From the NCBI GenBank assembly GCA_036526195.1, contig DATCYZ010000092.1, positions 1 through 14,576 of the forward strand: 14,576 bases of DNA, read 5' to 3'. Below the pieces are notes generated by a model. That model made no database searches. It saw only the letters and a list, made by a program, of their open reading frames with translations, and was not told the origin of the DNA. The stretch comes from DATCYZ01 sp036526195. GTDB taxonomy: Bacteria > Pseudomonadota > Gammaproteobacteria > Burkholderiales > SG8-39. This document shows positions 1-7,181 of this stretch, piece by piece. The position numbers were made by a program, and so were the translations under genes. Every line of letters begins with the position of its first letter. Position 1 is the stretch's first letter.

Positions 1-315
<315 letters not shown>

Positions 316-358
316 GTCGTCCTTGCGTGCCCGCGCGAGGCGGGCCGGTAGAGCAAAC

Positions 359-374
359 CTGCTACTATATCCAG
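359..374. promoter_or_regulatory. Candidate LexA (SOS) box in the uvrA/yajR divergent region
   Basis: The sequence CTGCTACTATATCCAG has the CTG-N10-CAG form of the E. coli-type LexA operator with an AT-rich centre. The centre matches the ideal alternating TA core at about half its positions. On the minus strand it contains TATAGT (369 to 364), a good -10 element for uvrA, with TGGATA 18 bases further upstream as a weak -35. LexA bound here would therefore cover the uvrA promoter. In E. coli uvrA and ssb diverge from a LexA-controlled region; here the transporter gene sits between the region and ssb. The outer half-site bases beyond CTG/CAG were not scored. Confidence 0.6.
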
Positions 375-440
375 CCTCTCGAATCCGTATCCATTCCGAG
401 CAGCATTTCCGATCCCCCGATGCCCCCGTCCGGCGAGCGC

Positions 441-1805
441 ATGAGCGCGACTGAACTGCGCGCGGGCGCCAGCCTCGCGGGCATCTTCGGCCTGCGCATG
501 CTCGGCCTGTTCCTGATCCTGCCGGTGTTCGCGGTGCACGCGCCGAAGCTCGCCGGGGGCGACAACCTGACGCTGGTCGGCCTCGCGCTCGGCGCCTACG
601 GCCTCGCCCAGGCCGTGCTGCAGATCCCCTACGGCATGGCCTCGGACCGCTGGGGGCGCAAGCCGCTGATCATTCTCGGGTTGATCGTGTTCGCCGCGGG
701 CAGTTTCCTCGCCGCCGCGGCCACCGACATCTGGCTCACCATCGCCGGCCGCGCGCTGCAGGGCGCGGGCGCTATCTCTTCGGTGGTGGTGGCGCTCGCG
801 GCCGACCTCACGCGCGAGCAGCACCGTACCAAGATCATGGCCATGATCGGCGCCACGATCGGCTTCTCGTTCGCCCTGTCGCTGGTGGCGGCGCCGGCGC
901 TGTACCGCGTGATCGGCATGTCCGGGTTGTTCGTGCTGACTGGCGTGCTGTCGCTGGCGGCGGTCTGGGTGGTGCGCGCGCTGGTGCCGGAAGCCACGCT
1001 GCCCGCCCGGCCGCGCGACGCGGCCGGGCGGGCCGTGCTGCGCGAAAGCCTGATGAACCCGGAACTGCTTCGCCTGAACGGCGGCATCTTCGTGCTGCAC
1101 CTGGTGCAGATGGCGATGTTCGTGGTGGTGCCGACGCGGCTGGTGAGCGCCGGGCTTGAGCTCCCGGATCACTGGAAGCTCTACCTGCCGGTGGTGCTCG
1201 CCTCCTTCGTGCTCATGGTGCCGGCGATTTTCCACGCGGATCGACGCAACCGGCCCAAGCCGGTCATGGTCGGCGCAGTCTGGCTGCTGGTGGCGGTCGA
1301 GGCCGGGCTGGCCGCCGCCGGAACGTCGGTGCTGGCGCTCGGCCTGTTGCTGCTCGCGTTCTTCCTTGCCTTCAACGTGCTCGAGGCCATGATTCCCTCG
1401 CTGGTTTCGCGCTACGCGCCGGCTGCCGGGCGCGGGACTGCCATCGGGGTGTACAACACCACGCAGACGCTGGGCCTGTTCTTTGGCGGCCTGATCGGCG
1501 GGGTGGTGGCGGACCTGTACGGCAGCAATGCCGTGTTCTCATTGTGTGCCGCGCTCACCGCCCTTTGGCTGCTCGGCGTGACCGGCATGCGACCGCCGGC
1601 CGCGCGCGCGGTCAACGAAAACGCCGATCTGACGTTTTCCATAGGGTCGGGGGTTGATCTCGACGGGCTGGGCGAGGCGCTGCGGCAGGTGCGCGGCGTG
1701 CGCGAGGTGCAGTTGCTCGCCAACGAGCGCGTGGCCCGCCTGCGGGTGGTGCCCGGGGACTGGGACGAGGGCAGCGTACGAAAACTGGTAACAGAGGGGG
1801 TCTGA
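441..1805 (+). CDS. yajR: MFS transporter, YajR type, with C-terminal YAM-like domain
   Basis: This is a major facilitator superfamily inner-membrane transporter, probably an H+-driven exporter; its substrate is unknown. From the ATG at 441 it has 454 residues, matching E. coli YajR in length and pattern: GLRMLGLF near residue 17, motif A GMASDRWGRK (65-74), a GRALQGAGA segment, and AFNVLEAMIPSLVSRYAP in the second half. After twelve predicted membrane segments the last roughly 65 residues are soluble (FSIGSGVDLDGLGEAL, then VREVQLL and ARLRVV). They resemble the ferredoxin-fold YAM domain of YajR. An ATG at 420 would add seven residues; the start at 441 gives the N-terminal length of YajR, but neither has a strong ribosome site. 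It ends one base before ssb, so the two are probably co-transcribed. Confidence 0.88.
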   Translation: MSATELRAGASLAGIFGLRMLGLFLILPVFAVHAPKLAGGDNLTLVGLALGAYGLAQAVLQIPYGMASDRWGRKPLIILGLIVFAAGSFLAAAATDIWLTIAGRALQGAGAISSVVVALAADLTREQHRTKIMAMIGATIGFSFALSLVAAPALYRVIGMSGLFVLTGVLSLAAVWVVRALVPEATLPARPRDAAGRAVLRESLMNPELLRLNGGIFVLHLVQMAMFVVVPTRLVSAGLELPDHWKLYLPVVLASFVLMVPAIFHADRRNRPKPVMVGAVWLLVAVEAGLAAAGTSVLALGLLLLAFFLAFNVLEAMIPSLVSRYAPAAGRGTAIGVYNTTQTLGLFFGGLIGGVVADLYGSNAVFSLCAALTALWLLGVTGMRPPAARAVNENADLTFSIGSGVDLDGLGEALRQVRGVREVQLLANERVARLRVVPGDWDEGSVRKLVTEGV

Positions 1806-1806
1806 C

Positions 1807-2289
1807 ATGGCTTCAGTGAACAAGGTGATCATCGTGGGCAATCTCGGGGCCGACCCGGAGACGCGCTTCCTGCCAAGCGGCGAGGCGGTGGCGAACATCC
1901 GCGTGGCGACGACCGACCGCTGGAAGGACAAGGCGAGCGGCGAGATGAAGGAAATGACCGAGTGGCACCGCATCAGCTTCTTCGGGCGCCTCGCGGAGAT
2001 CGCGGGCGAGTACCTGAAGAAGGGCTCGCAGGTCTACGTCGAGGGCAGCCTGCGCACGCGCAAGTGGACCGACAAGGACGGCAACGACAAGTACTCGACC
2101 GAGATCCGTGCCGACCAGATGCAGATGCTCGGCCGGCGCGAGGGCGGTGGCGAGCCGCGCAGCGAGGGCGGTGGCGGACCCCGCGGCGGGGCCTCGCGTG
2201 GCGGCGGCACGGCGCGCGACGAGGCGCGCGCGCCGGCCAAGAAGCCGGCCGGGAAGTTCGACGACATGGACGACGACATTCCGTTCTGA
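1807..2289 (+). CDS. ssb: Single-stranded DNA-binding protein SSB
   Basis: SSB coats single-stranded DNA during replication, recombination and repair, and recruits partner enzymes through its C-terminal tip. The 160-residue product has a typical OB-fold over about residues 1-110 (MASVNKVIIVGNLGADPE, WHRISFFGRLAEIAGEYLKK, VYVEGSLRTRKW). A Gly/Arg/Glu-rich flexible linker follows, then the acidic tip DDMDDDIPF, whose last residues (DDDIPF) are the canonical partner-binding peptide. The ATG follows the transporter's stop by one base and is preceded by the purine run AGAGGGGG (1793-1800). The uvrA-transporter-ssb neighbourhood is common in beta- and gammaproteobacteria (for example Pseudomonas), which supports a genuine chromosomal copy. 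Confidence 0.97.
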   Translation: MASVNKVIIVGNLGADPETRFLPSGEAVANIRVATTDRWKDKASGEMKEMTEWHRISFFGRLAEIAGEYLKKGSQVYVEGSLRTRKWTDKDGNDKYSTEIRADQMQMLGRREGGGEPRSEGGGGPRGGASRGGGTARDEARAPAKKPAGKFDDMDDDIPF

Positions 2290-2393
2290 GCCCGGGTCCG
2301 GCGGCATCGGGGCTTGAAATCCGGCGGCTGCGCGCCCATGTCCGCCCAGGGCACTTGGCCGCGCGACCTCCGCACCCGTCGAGGGGGCGGATG

Positions 2394-2399
2394 TATAAT
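2394..2399 (+). promoter_or_regulatory. -10 element TATAAT upstream of the fmdB-like gene
   Basis: A perfect TATAAT stands out in a GC-rich gap, directly preceded by TG, 36 bases before the ATG of the zinc-ribbon gene. No convincing -35 hexamer sits 16-18 bases upstream; TTGGCC at 2355 is too far away. It probably drives the fmdB-to-clsB run. The rest of the 146-base gap after ssb shows no clear terminator. Confidence 0.5.
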
Positions 2400-2435
2400 C
2401 CGCGGCTTCGCGCTCCGGACTTCGGAGAGAGTGCC

Positions 2436-2801
2436 ATGCCGATCTATGAATATCGATGTGCCGACTGCGGCTTCCAGGACGAGTTCCTGCAGAAGCTTTC
2501 CGAGCCGCACCTGACCGACTGCCCATCCTGCGGCAAGTCGACGCTTCGCAAGCAGTTGACCGCGGCGGGGTTCCAGCTGAAGGGCAGCGGCTGGTACGCC
2601 ACGGACTTCAAGAATTCAGGCAAGAGCGGGTCGTCCGCGGGCGGGAAATCCGACGCGAAGGACGGCGCGAAGTCCGACGTCACCACCGACGCGACGTCCG
2701 GGTCGAAATCCGAAGCCGGGATGGCATCCGGATCGGCCTCGAAACCCGGCGCGGATGCCGGTTCGGCAGGCAAGAGCGCCACGTCTGCCCCGACGACCTG
2801 A
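2436..2801 (+). CDS. FmdB/CxxC-CxxC family zinc-ribbon protein
   Basis: This small protein of 121 residues has an FmdB-type putative regulatory zinc ribbon at its N-terminus: MPIYEYRCADCG, with Cys pairs C8/C11 and C29/C32 spaced to bind one zinc ion. The ribbon plus the following 25 residues (up to GSGWYATDFK) is the conserved part. From about residue 58 the sequence is a low-complexity tail rich in Ser, Gly, Lys, Ala and Asp, without predicted structure. The biochemical role of the family is not established, although members have been linked by name to formamidase and amidase regulation. The ATG has a good ribosome site (GGAGAG, 2424-2429). In betaproteobacteria this gene commonly precedes DUF502 and aspS, as here. 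Confidence 0.88.
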   Translation: MPIYEYRCADCGFQDEFLQKLSEPHLTDCPSCGKSTLRKQLTAAGFQLKGSGWYATDFKNSGKSGSSAGGKSDAKDGAKSDVTTDATSGSKSEAGMASGSASKPGADAGSAGKSATSAPTT

Positions 2802-2895
2802 AACACTGCGCTGCGCCCGCTGATTCCGGCACGCCGACCCGGCCTCGCCGCAGGGCGCTGCGTCCCTGCCACTCCCTGACCATCGAGCGACGCGC

Positions 2896-3507
2896 GTGAA
2901 AAAATACGTCATCACCGGCCTGCTGATCTGGATTCCGCTCGTCATCACGATCTGGGTGCTGAAGCTGGTGGTCGACACGCTCGACCAGTCGCTGCTGCTC
3001 CTGCCGCAGGAGTTCCGCACCGAGGCCTGGCTGGGCATCCATATTCCCGGCATGGGCGTGATCATGACGCTGGTCATCGTCTTCCTGACCGGCCTGTTCG
3101 CGACCAACCTGATCGGCGCGCGCCTGGTGCAGTTCTGGCATTTCGTCCTCAACCGCATCCCCGTCGTGAGTTCGGTCTACTCGAGCGTCAAGCAGATCTC
3201 GGACACGCTCTTTTCCTCGAGCGGACAGGCGTTCCGCAAGGCGCTGCTGGTGCAATGGCCGCGCGAGGGCATGTGGACCATCGCCTTCCTCACCGGCGTC
3301 CCCGGCGGCGACGTGAGCAACTATCTGAAGGGCGATTACGTGAGCCTGTACGTGCCCACGACGCCGAACCCGACCGGCGGCTACTTCGTCATGGTGCGGC
3401 GCGACCAGGTGGTCGAACTCGACATGAGCGTCGACGAGGCGCTCAAGTACATCGTGTCGATGGGGGTCGTGGCGCCCAACGGCAAGCCCGGCGCCGGCGA
3501 CGCCTGA
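2896..3507 (+). CDS. DUF502 family inner-membrane protein
   Basis: The 203-residue protein begins with GTG at 2896 (MKKYVITGLLIWIPL), preceded by the weak ribosome site GAGCGA. It has two clear transmembrane segments, roughly residues 4-26 and 53-75 (GMGVIMTLVIVFLTGLFATN). A soluble region follows with the family's conserved stretches: NRIPVVSSVYSSVKQ, LVQWPREGMWTIAFLTG, VYVPTTPNPTGGYFVMV and MSVDEALKYIVSMGVV. These match the DUF502 family; its function is unknown. The stop is 22 bases before aspS, so the two are likely co-transcribed, an arrangement I associate with betaproteobacteria. Confidence 0.9.
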   Translation: MKKYVITGLLIWIPLVITIWVLKLVVDTLDQSLLLLPQEFRTEAWLGIHIPGMGVIMTLVIVFLTGLFATNLIGARLVQFWHFVLNRIPVVSSVYSSVKQISDTLFSSSGQAFRKALLVQWPREGMWTIAFLTGVPGGDVSNYLKGDYVSLYVPTTPNPTGGYFVMVRRDQVVELDMSVDEALKYIVSMGVVAPNGKPGAGDA

Positions 3508-3529
3508 GCCCTCCACCAGGAAACCCACC

Positions 3530-5302
3530 ATGCGCACACACACCTGCGGGGACCTCTCCGCTGTCCTGGTCGACCAGACCGTCACGCTGGCCGGCTGGGC
3601 GCACCGTCGACGCGACCATGGCGGCGTGATCTTCGTCGACCTGCGCGATCGCAGCGGACTCGCGCAGGTGGTGTTCGATCCGGACCGCGCCGACGCGTTC
3701 GGCATCGCGGAGCGGGTGCGCGGCGAGTACGTCCTGCGCGTCACCGGCAGGGTGCGCCGCCGCCCCGAGGGCACGATCAACCCGCAACTGCCCTCCGGCG
3801 AGATCGAGGTGCTCGCGACCGAAGTCGAGGTGCTCAATACCGCGTCGCCGCTGCCCTTCCAGCTGGACGAGGAAAACCTCTCCGAGAGCGTGCGACTCGA
3901 GCACCGGGTGATCGACCTGCGGCGCGAGCCGATGCAGCGCAACCTGCGGCTGCGCCACAAGGCCGCGCAGTCGGCGCGCCGGTTTCTCGACGGGGAGGGC
4001 TTCGTCGACATCGAGACGCCGGTGCTCTACAAGTCTACGCCCGAGGGCGCACGCGAGTTCCTGGTGCCCTCGCGCCTGCATGACGGCCAGTTCTACGCGC
4101 TGCCGCAGAGCCCGCAGCTGTTCAAGCAGATGCTGATGATCGCCGGCTACGAGCGCTACTACCAGATCGTGAAGTGCTTTCGCGACGAGGACTTGCGCGC
4201 CGACCGCCAGCCCGAGTTCACGCAGATCGACATCGAGACCTCGTTCCTCGACGAGCAGGCGATCCGCGTGCTGATGGAGCGCCTGGTGCGCACCCTGTTC
4301 CGCGAGACCATCGGCGTCGAGCTGCCGGACCCGTTTCCGGTGATGGCCTACGACGATGCGGTTCGCGACTACGGGCTGGACAAGCCGGATCTGCGCGTGC
4401 CGCTCAAGCTGGTCGAGCTGACCGATGCGATGCGCAGCGTGGATTTCAAGGTGTTCTCGGGGCCTGCGAACCAGCCCGGCGGCCGCGTCGCCGCCCTGTG
4501 CGTGCCCGGCGGCGGCACGCTGTCGCGCAGCGAGATCGACGCCTACACCGAGTTCGTCAAGGGGCATGGCGCGAAGGGCCTCGCCTGGATCAAGGTGAAC
4601 ACGCGCGCAAAGGGCGCCGAGGGCCTGCAGTCGCCGATCGTGAAGAACCTGCACGCCGAGGCGATCGCAACGATCCTCGAGCGCACCGGGGCGGCCGACG
4701 GCGATCTGATCTTCTTCGGTGCCGACAGCATGGCGAAGACCAATGACGCGCTCGGCGCGCTGCGTCAGAGAATCGGCCATGAACGCGGGCTCGCCGAAAA
4801 GGGCTGGCGCCCCCTGTGGGTGGTGGATTTCCCGATGTTCGAGCAGGACGAGGAGAGCGGGCAGTGGAAGGCGCGCCACCATCCGTTCACCAGCCCGAAG
4901 GACGGACATGCCGAATTCATCGAGGTGGCGCCGCAGAAGGCCTTCGCCAAGGCCTACGACATGGTGCTCAACGGCTGGGAGATCGGTGGCGGTTCGGTGC
5001 GGATCCACCGGCAGGAGATCCAGCAGCAGGTGTTCCGTGCGCTGAAGATCAGCCCCGAGGACCAGCGCGCCAAGTTCGGTTTCCTGCTCGACGCGCTGCA
5101 GTATGGCGCGCCGCCGCACGGCGGCATCGCCTTCGGCTTCGACCGCCTGGTGGCGATGCTGGCGGGCGCGGACGCGATCCGCGACGTCATCGCCTTCCCC
5201 AAGACCCAGCGCGGCCAAGACCTGCTCACTGGCGCGCCGAGCCTGGCGACGGAGAAGCAGTTGCGCGAACTGCACCTGCGCCTGCGCAATCCCGCGGCCT
5301 GA
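3530..5302 (+). CDS. aspS: Aspartyl-tRNA synthetase, probably non-discriminating
   Basis: This enzyme charges tRNA(Asp) with aspartate. The 590-residue product is full length for a bacterial class IIb AspRS: an N-terminal OB anticodon-binding domain (1-105), a catalytic domain with motif 2 FRDEDLRADRQPEFTQID (217-234), a GAD insertion near 290-400, and motif 3 GGIAFGFDRLVAML near the C-terminus. The OB domain has His30 in RRRDHGG and Gly81 in RRRPEGTIN. By my alignment these match His31 and Gly82 of Pseudomonas aeruginosa AspRS, residues tied to charging tRNA(Asn) as well as tRNA(Asp), whereas E. coli has Leu at the first site. This suggests Asn-tRNA(Asn) is made through GatCAB. The ATG at 3530 has AGGA eight bases upstream. 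Confidence 0.97.
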   Translation: MRTHTCGDLSAVLVDQTVTLAGWAHRRRDHGGVIFVDLRDRSGLAQVVFDPDRADAFGIAERVRGEYVLRVTGRVRRRPEGTINPQLPSGEIEVLATEVEVLNTASPLPFQLDEENLSESVRLEHRVIDLRREPMQRNLRLRHKAAQSARRFLDGEGFVDIETPVLYKSTPEGAREFLVPSRLHDGQFYALPQSPQLFKQMLMIAGYERYYQIVKCFRDEDLRADRQPEFTQIDIETSFLDEQAIRVLMERLVRTLFRETIGVELPDPFPVMAYDDAVRDYGLDKPDLRVPLKLVELTDAMRSVDFKVFSGPANQPGGRVAALCVPGGGTLSRSEIDAYTEFVKGHGAKGLAWIKVNTRAKGAEGLQSPIVKNLHAEAIATILERTGAADGDLIFFGADSMAKTNDALGALRQRIGHERGLAEKGWRPLWVVDFPMFEQDEESGQWKARHHPFTSPKDGHAEFIEVAPQKAFAKAYDMVLNGWEIGGGSVRIHRQEIQQQVFRALKISPEDQRAKFGFLLDALQYGAPPHGGIAFGFDRLVAMLAGADAIRDVIAFPKTQRGQDLLTGAPSLATEKQLRELHLRLRNPAA

Positions 5303-5327
5303 GCGTGCCCGGGGCCCCTTGCGGGTC

Positions 5328-5684
5328 ATGACGTCGATCTCCGGCCTGCGCCGCCTGCTGGCGGCGTTCCTGCTCCTTGCCCTCGGCACGGCCGCCTGCG
5401 CGTTCGGCCCGGAGGAGATCAGCGCCTCGCAGTTGAGCGTCGAGGCGCGCGAGACGCTTGCGCGCATCCGGGCGGACGGCCCGCATCCGTACGCGCGCGA
5501 CGGCGTGGTGTTTGGCAATCGCGAGGGGCTGCTGCCGCTGCAGGCGCGCGGCTATTACCGCGAGTACACGGTGCGCACGCCCGGGCGCAGCGACCGCGGC
5601 GCGCGCCGCATCGTGGCGGGACGGGGCGGCGAGTTCTACTATACGGAAGATCACTACAAGAGCTTCAGGCGGATCCGCGAATGA
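5328..5684 (+). CDS. Barnase-like guanyl-specific ribonuclease, exported
   Basis: The 118-residue protein belongs to the microbial RNase N1/T1 (barnase) family, which cleaves single-stranded RNA after guanosine. An export signal covers about residues 1-25: Arg8-Arg9, a hydrophobic run LLAAFLLLALGTAA, then ACA before Phe26, suiting signal peptidase I. Cys24 makes a lipoprotein reading possible, but the lipobox is poor. The catalytic set is visible by pattern against barnase: Glu79 in YREYTV (general base, barnase Glu73), Arg94 in RRIV (Arg87) and His109 in EDHYKSF (general acid, His102). It starts 25 bases after aspS with a weak ribosome site, and its stop overlaps the start of the barstar-like gene. 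The enzyme looks active and probably works outside the cytoplasm. Confidence 0.85.
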   Translation: MTSISGLRRLLAAFLLLALGTAACAFGPEEISASQLSVEARETLARIRADGPHPYARDGVVFGNREGLLPLQARGYYREYTVRTPGRSDRGARRIVAGRGGEFYYTEDHYKSFRRIRE

Positions 5685-6124
5685 GCATGGCCGGCGAGCG
5701 CGACCTCCGGTTCGATACCCGGCTCTCGGGGGTGTTCCGCACGCCCTCGGTGGCGCCGGTGCGTGCCGCCGAGGGCGTGCTCGAGGTGCTGCGCGTGCCG
5801 CTGGGCGGCGTCGCCGCGCGCGAAGAACTGTTCGAGCGCTTTCGCGATTCGCTCGGCTTTCCGGACTGGTTCGGCGCGAACTGGGACGCGCTCGAGGATT
5901 GCCTGGACGATTTTTCCTGGCGCGACGATCGCAGCCGCCTGCTTGTGATCGACGGCTGGGAGGCCTTTGCGAATGCGGCGCCGGAAGACTTCGCGACGCT
6001 GCTGGAGGTCCTGCGGGCGAGCGGTGAATTCTGGGCCGGCCAGAGCCGCGGGTTCTTCGTGGCCATGATCGATCCGCACGGCGTGCTCGACGTGCCGGAC
6101 CTCGGCCTGGCCCTGCATCCTTGA
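5681..6124 (+). CDS. Barstar-like inhibitor of the upstream ribonuclease
   Basis: The 147-residue protein has a barstar domain over about residues 33-132. Its core FPDWFGANWDALEDCLDDF (60-78) matches the barstar helix that plugs the barnase active site; Asp69 and Asp73 correspond to barstar Asp35 and Asp39. About 30 extra N-terminal residues precede the domain. There is no signal peptide, so it should stay in the cytoplasm and neutralise RNase not yet exported. The ATG overlaps the RNase stop as ATGA, coupling inhibitor synthesis to toxin synthesis. A second ATG at 5687 is also possible; AGGCGGA (5669-5675) fits the first better. Direct pairing of the two families makes the immunity role likely, though inhibition of this RNase is inferred. 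Confidence 0.88.
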   Translation: MSMAGERDLRFDTRLSGVFRTPSVAPVRAAEGVLEVLRVPLGGVAAREELFERFRDSLGFPDWFGANWDALEDCLDDFSWRDDRSRLLVIDGWEAFANAAPEDFATLLEVLRASGEFWAGQSRGFFVAMIDPHGVLDVPDLGLALHP

Positions 6125-6573
6125 ACGCCAAGATCCCGGTCTCGGTGCTGGTCGTGATCCACACGCCGGCGCTCGAGGTGCTGCTGCTCGAGCGCGCGCA
6201 GCGACCGGGATTCTGGCAATCGGTGACCGGCTCGCTGGAGCGCGAAGGCGAGCCGCTGGCCGATGCCGCCCGCCGGGAAGTCCACGAGGAGACCGGCATT
6301 GCGCCCGGCGTCGGCGTGCTGCAGCGCTGGCGCGCGGTCAATACCTTCGAGATCTACGCGCACTGGCGGCACCGCTTCCGCCCGGGCACGACGCACAATA
6401 CCGAGCACGTGTTCAGCCTGGAGCTGGCCTCGGCCTGCGCGGTGCGGATCGCGCCGGACGAGCATCGGGCCTGGCGGTGGCTGCCGCTCGCCGAGGCTGC
6501 GGCACAATGCTTCTCGTGGTCGAATTGCGATGCCATCAGCCTGCTGCCGGAGCGTGCGGCGTGGGCGGCCTGA
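6121..6573 (+). CDS. nudB: Dihydroneopterin triphosphate diphosphatase NudB (Nudix)
   Basis: NudB removes pyrophosphate from dihydroneopterin triphosphate, an early step of folate synthesis. The 150-residue product follows E. coli NudB closely: PVSVLVVI near the start, FWQSVTGS (31-38), HWRHRFRPGTTHNTEH in the middle and SWSNCDAI near the end. The Nudix box spans residues 37-60 (GSLEREGEPLADAARREVHE and on to TGI) with the catalytic REVHEE intact. It has six residues rather than five between the first Gly and the first conserved Glu. The start is a TTG whose last two bases share the barstar stop (TTGA). No other in-frame start keeps the conserved N-terminal strand. In E. coli nudB directly follows aspS; here the RNase/inhibitor pair lies between. 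Confidence 0.88.
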   Translation: MNAKIPVSVLVVIHTPALEVLLLERAQRPGFWQSVTGSLEREGEPLADAARREVHEETGIAPGVGVLQRWRAVNTFEIYAHWRHRFRPGTTHNTEHVFSLELASACAVRIAPDEHRAWRWLPLAEAAAQCFSWSNCDAISLLPERAAWAA

Positions 6574-7181
6574 TCCGCGCGCGCGCCGCGCCGCGGTGGC
6601 GCGCGGGATTCGCCTGCGCCGCGGTCGCCGCGGCCCTGGCGGCGGGGACCGCGCCGGGCGCCGAAGCCGTGACGGTGGAAACGCACCGCGTGGGGGAGGC
6701 CATCGCGGTGCACGCCCGCGCGATGCTGTACACCGACCGCGAGGTGCTCTGGAGCACCCTCACCGATTACGACCGGCTTGCCGAGTTCATCCCGGGCTTT
6801 CACGAGAGTCGCGTGCTCGAGCGCCACGGCGACACCGCCATCGTGCGGCAACGCGGCGAGATTCGCGTGTTGTTCCTGTCGTTCCCGATCGACGTGGTGC
6901 TGGCCTCGACCGAACGCCCGCCCTGGGAGATCGGGGTGCAGGCGCTGTCGGGCACCCTGAAGCGGCTCGACGGCGGCTATCGGATGGAGCCGCTGGCCGC
7001 AGGGGCGCGGCGCGGCTTCATCCTCCACTGGACCGGCATCGTCGAGCCGGAAGCGGGCCTGCCGCCGCTGTTTGGCGAGGTGCTGGTGCGCTCGAGCATC
7101 GAGGACCAGTTCCTCGGCATGGTGCGCGAGATCGAACGCCGCGCGCGGGCGGTGCGCGCGCCGGACGGGGCGCTCCGCTGA
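6561..7181 (+). CDS. Exported SRPBCC/START-like protein, COQ10/polyketide-cyclase type
   Basis: From a GTG at 6561, with GGAG eight bases upstream, the product has 206 residues. Residues 1-36 look like a Sec signal peptide: Arg-rich start, Ala-rich core AGFACAAVAAALAAG and a likely cut after PGAEA. The remainder is one SRPBCC (START-like) domain: DREVLWSTLTDYDRLAEFIPGF (59-80), a strand SRVLERHGDTAIVRQRG, HWTGIVEPEAGLPP (156-169) and a C-terminal helix VRSSIEDQFLGMVREIERRA. Such domains form a pocket for hydrophobic ligands, as in COQ10 and aromatase/cyclase relatives. No ligand can be assigned. It overlaps nudB by 13 bases and precedes lipid-related genes, so a lipid or quinone role is plausible but unproven. 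Confidence 0.75.
   Translation: MGGLIRARAAPRWRAGFACAAVAAALAAGTAPGAEAVTVETHRVGEAIAVHARAMLYTDREVLWSTLTDYDRLAEFIPGFHESRVLERHGDTAIVRQRGEIRVLFLSFPIDVVLASTERPPWEIGVQALSGTLKRLDGGYRMEPLAAGARRGFILHWTGIVEPEAGLPPLFGEVLVRSSIEDQFLGMVREIERRARAVRAPDGALR

Noticed and set aside
2610..2801. Repetitive Lys-Ser-Asp/Gly-Ala tail of the FmdB-like protein as a tandem repeat or recent insertion.
   Set aside because: It is low-complexity, but I see no regular repeat unit; Ser/Gly/Lys-rich tails are common in this family.
3443..5518. A 691-codon open frame on the minus strand opposite aspS.
   Set aside because: aspS is certain on the plus strand; the antisense frame has no recognisable domain.
6263..7177. Extending the EEP protein upstream as a fusion with the frame running through the nudB and START-like genes.
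   Set aside because: The upstream translation is Arg/Ala/Gly-rich with no domain, and the same DNA encodes conserved NudB and SRPBCC motifs in other frames.
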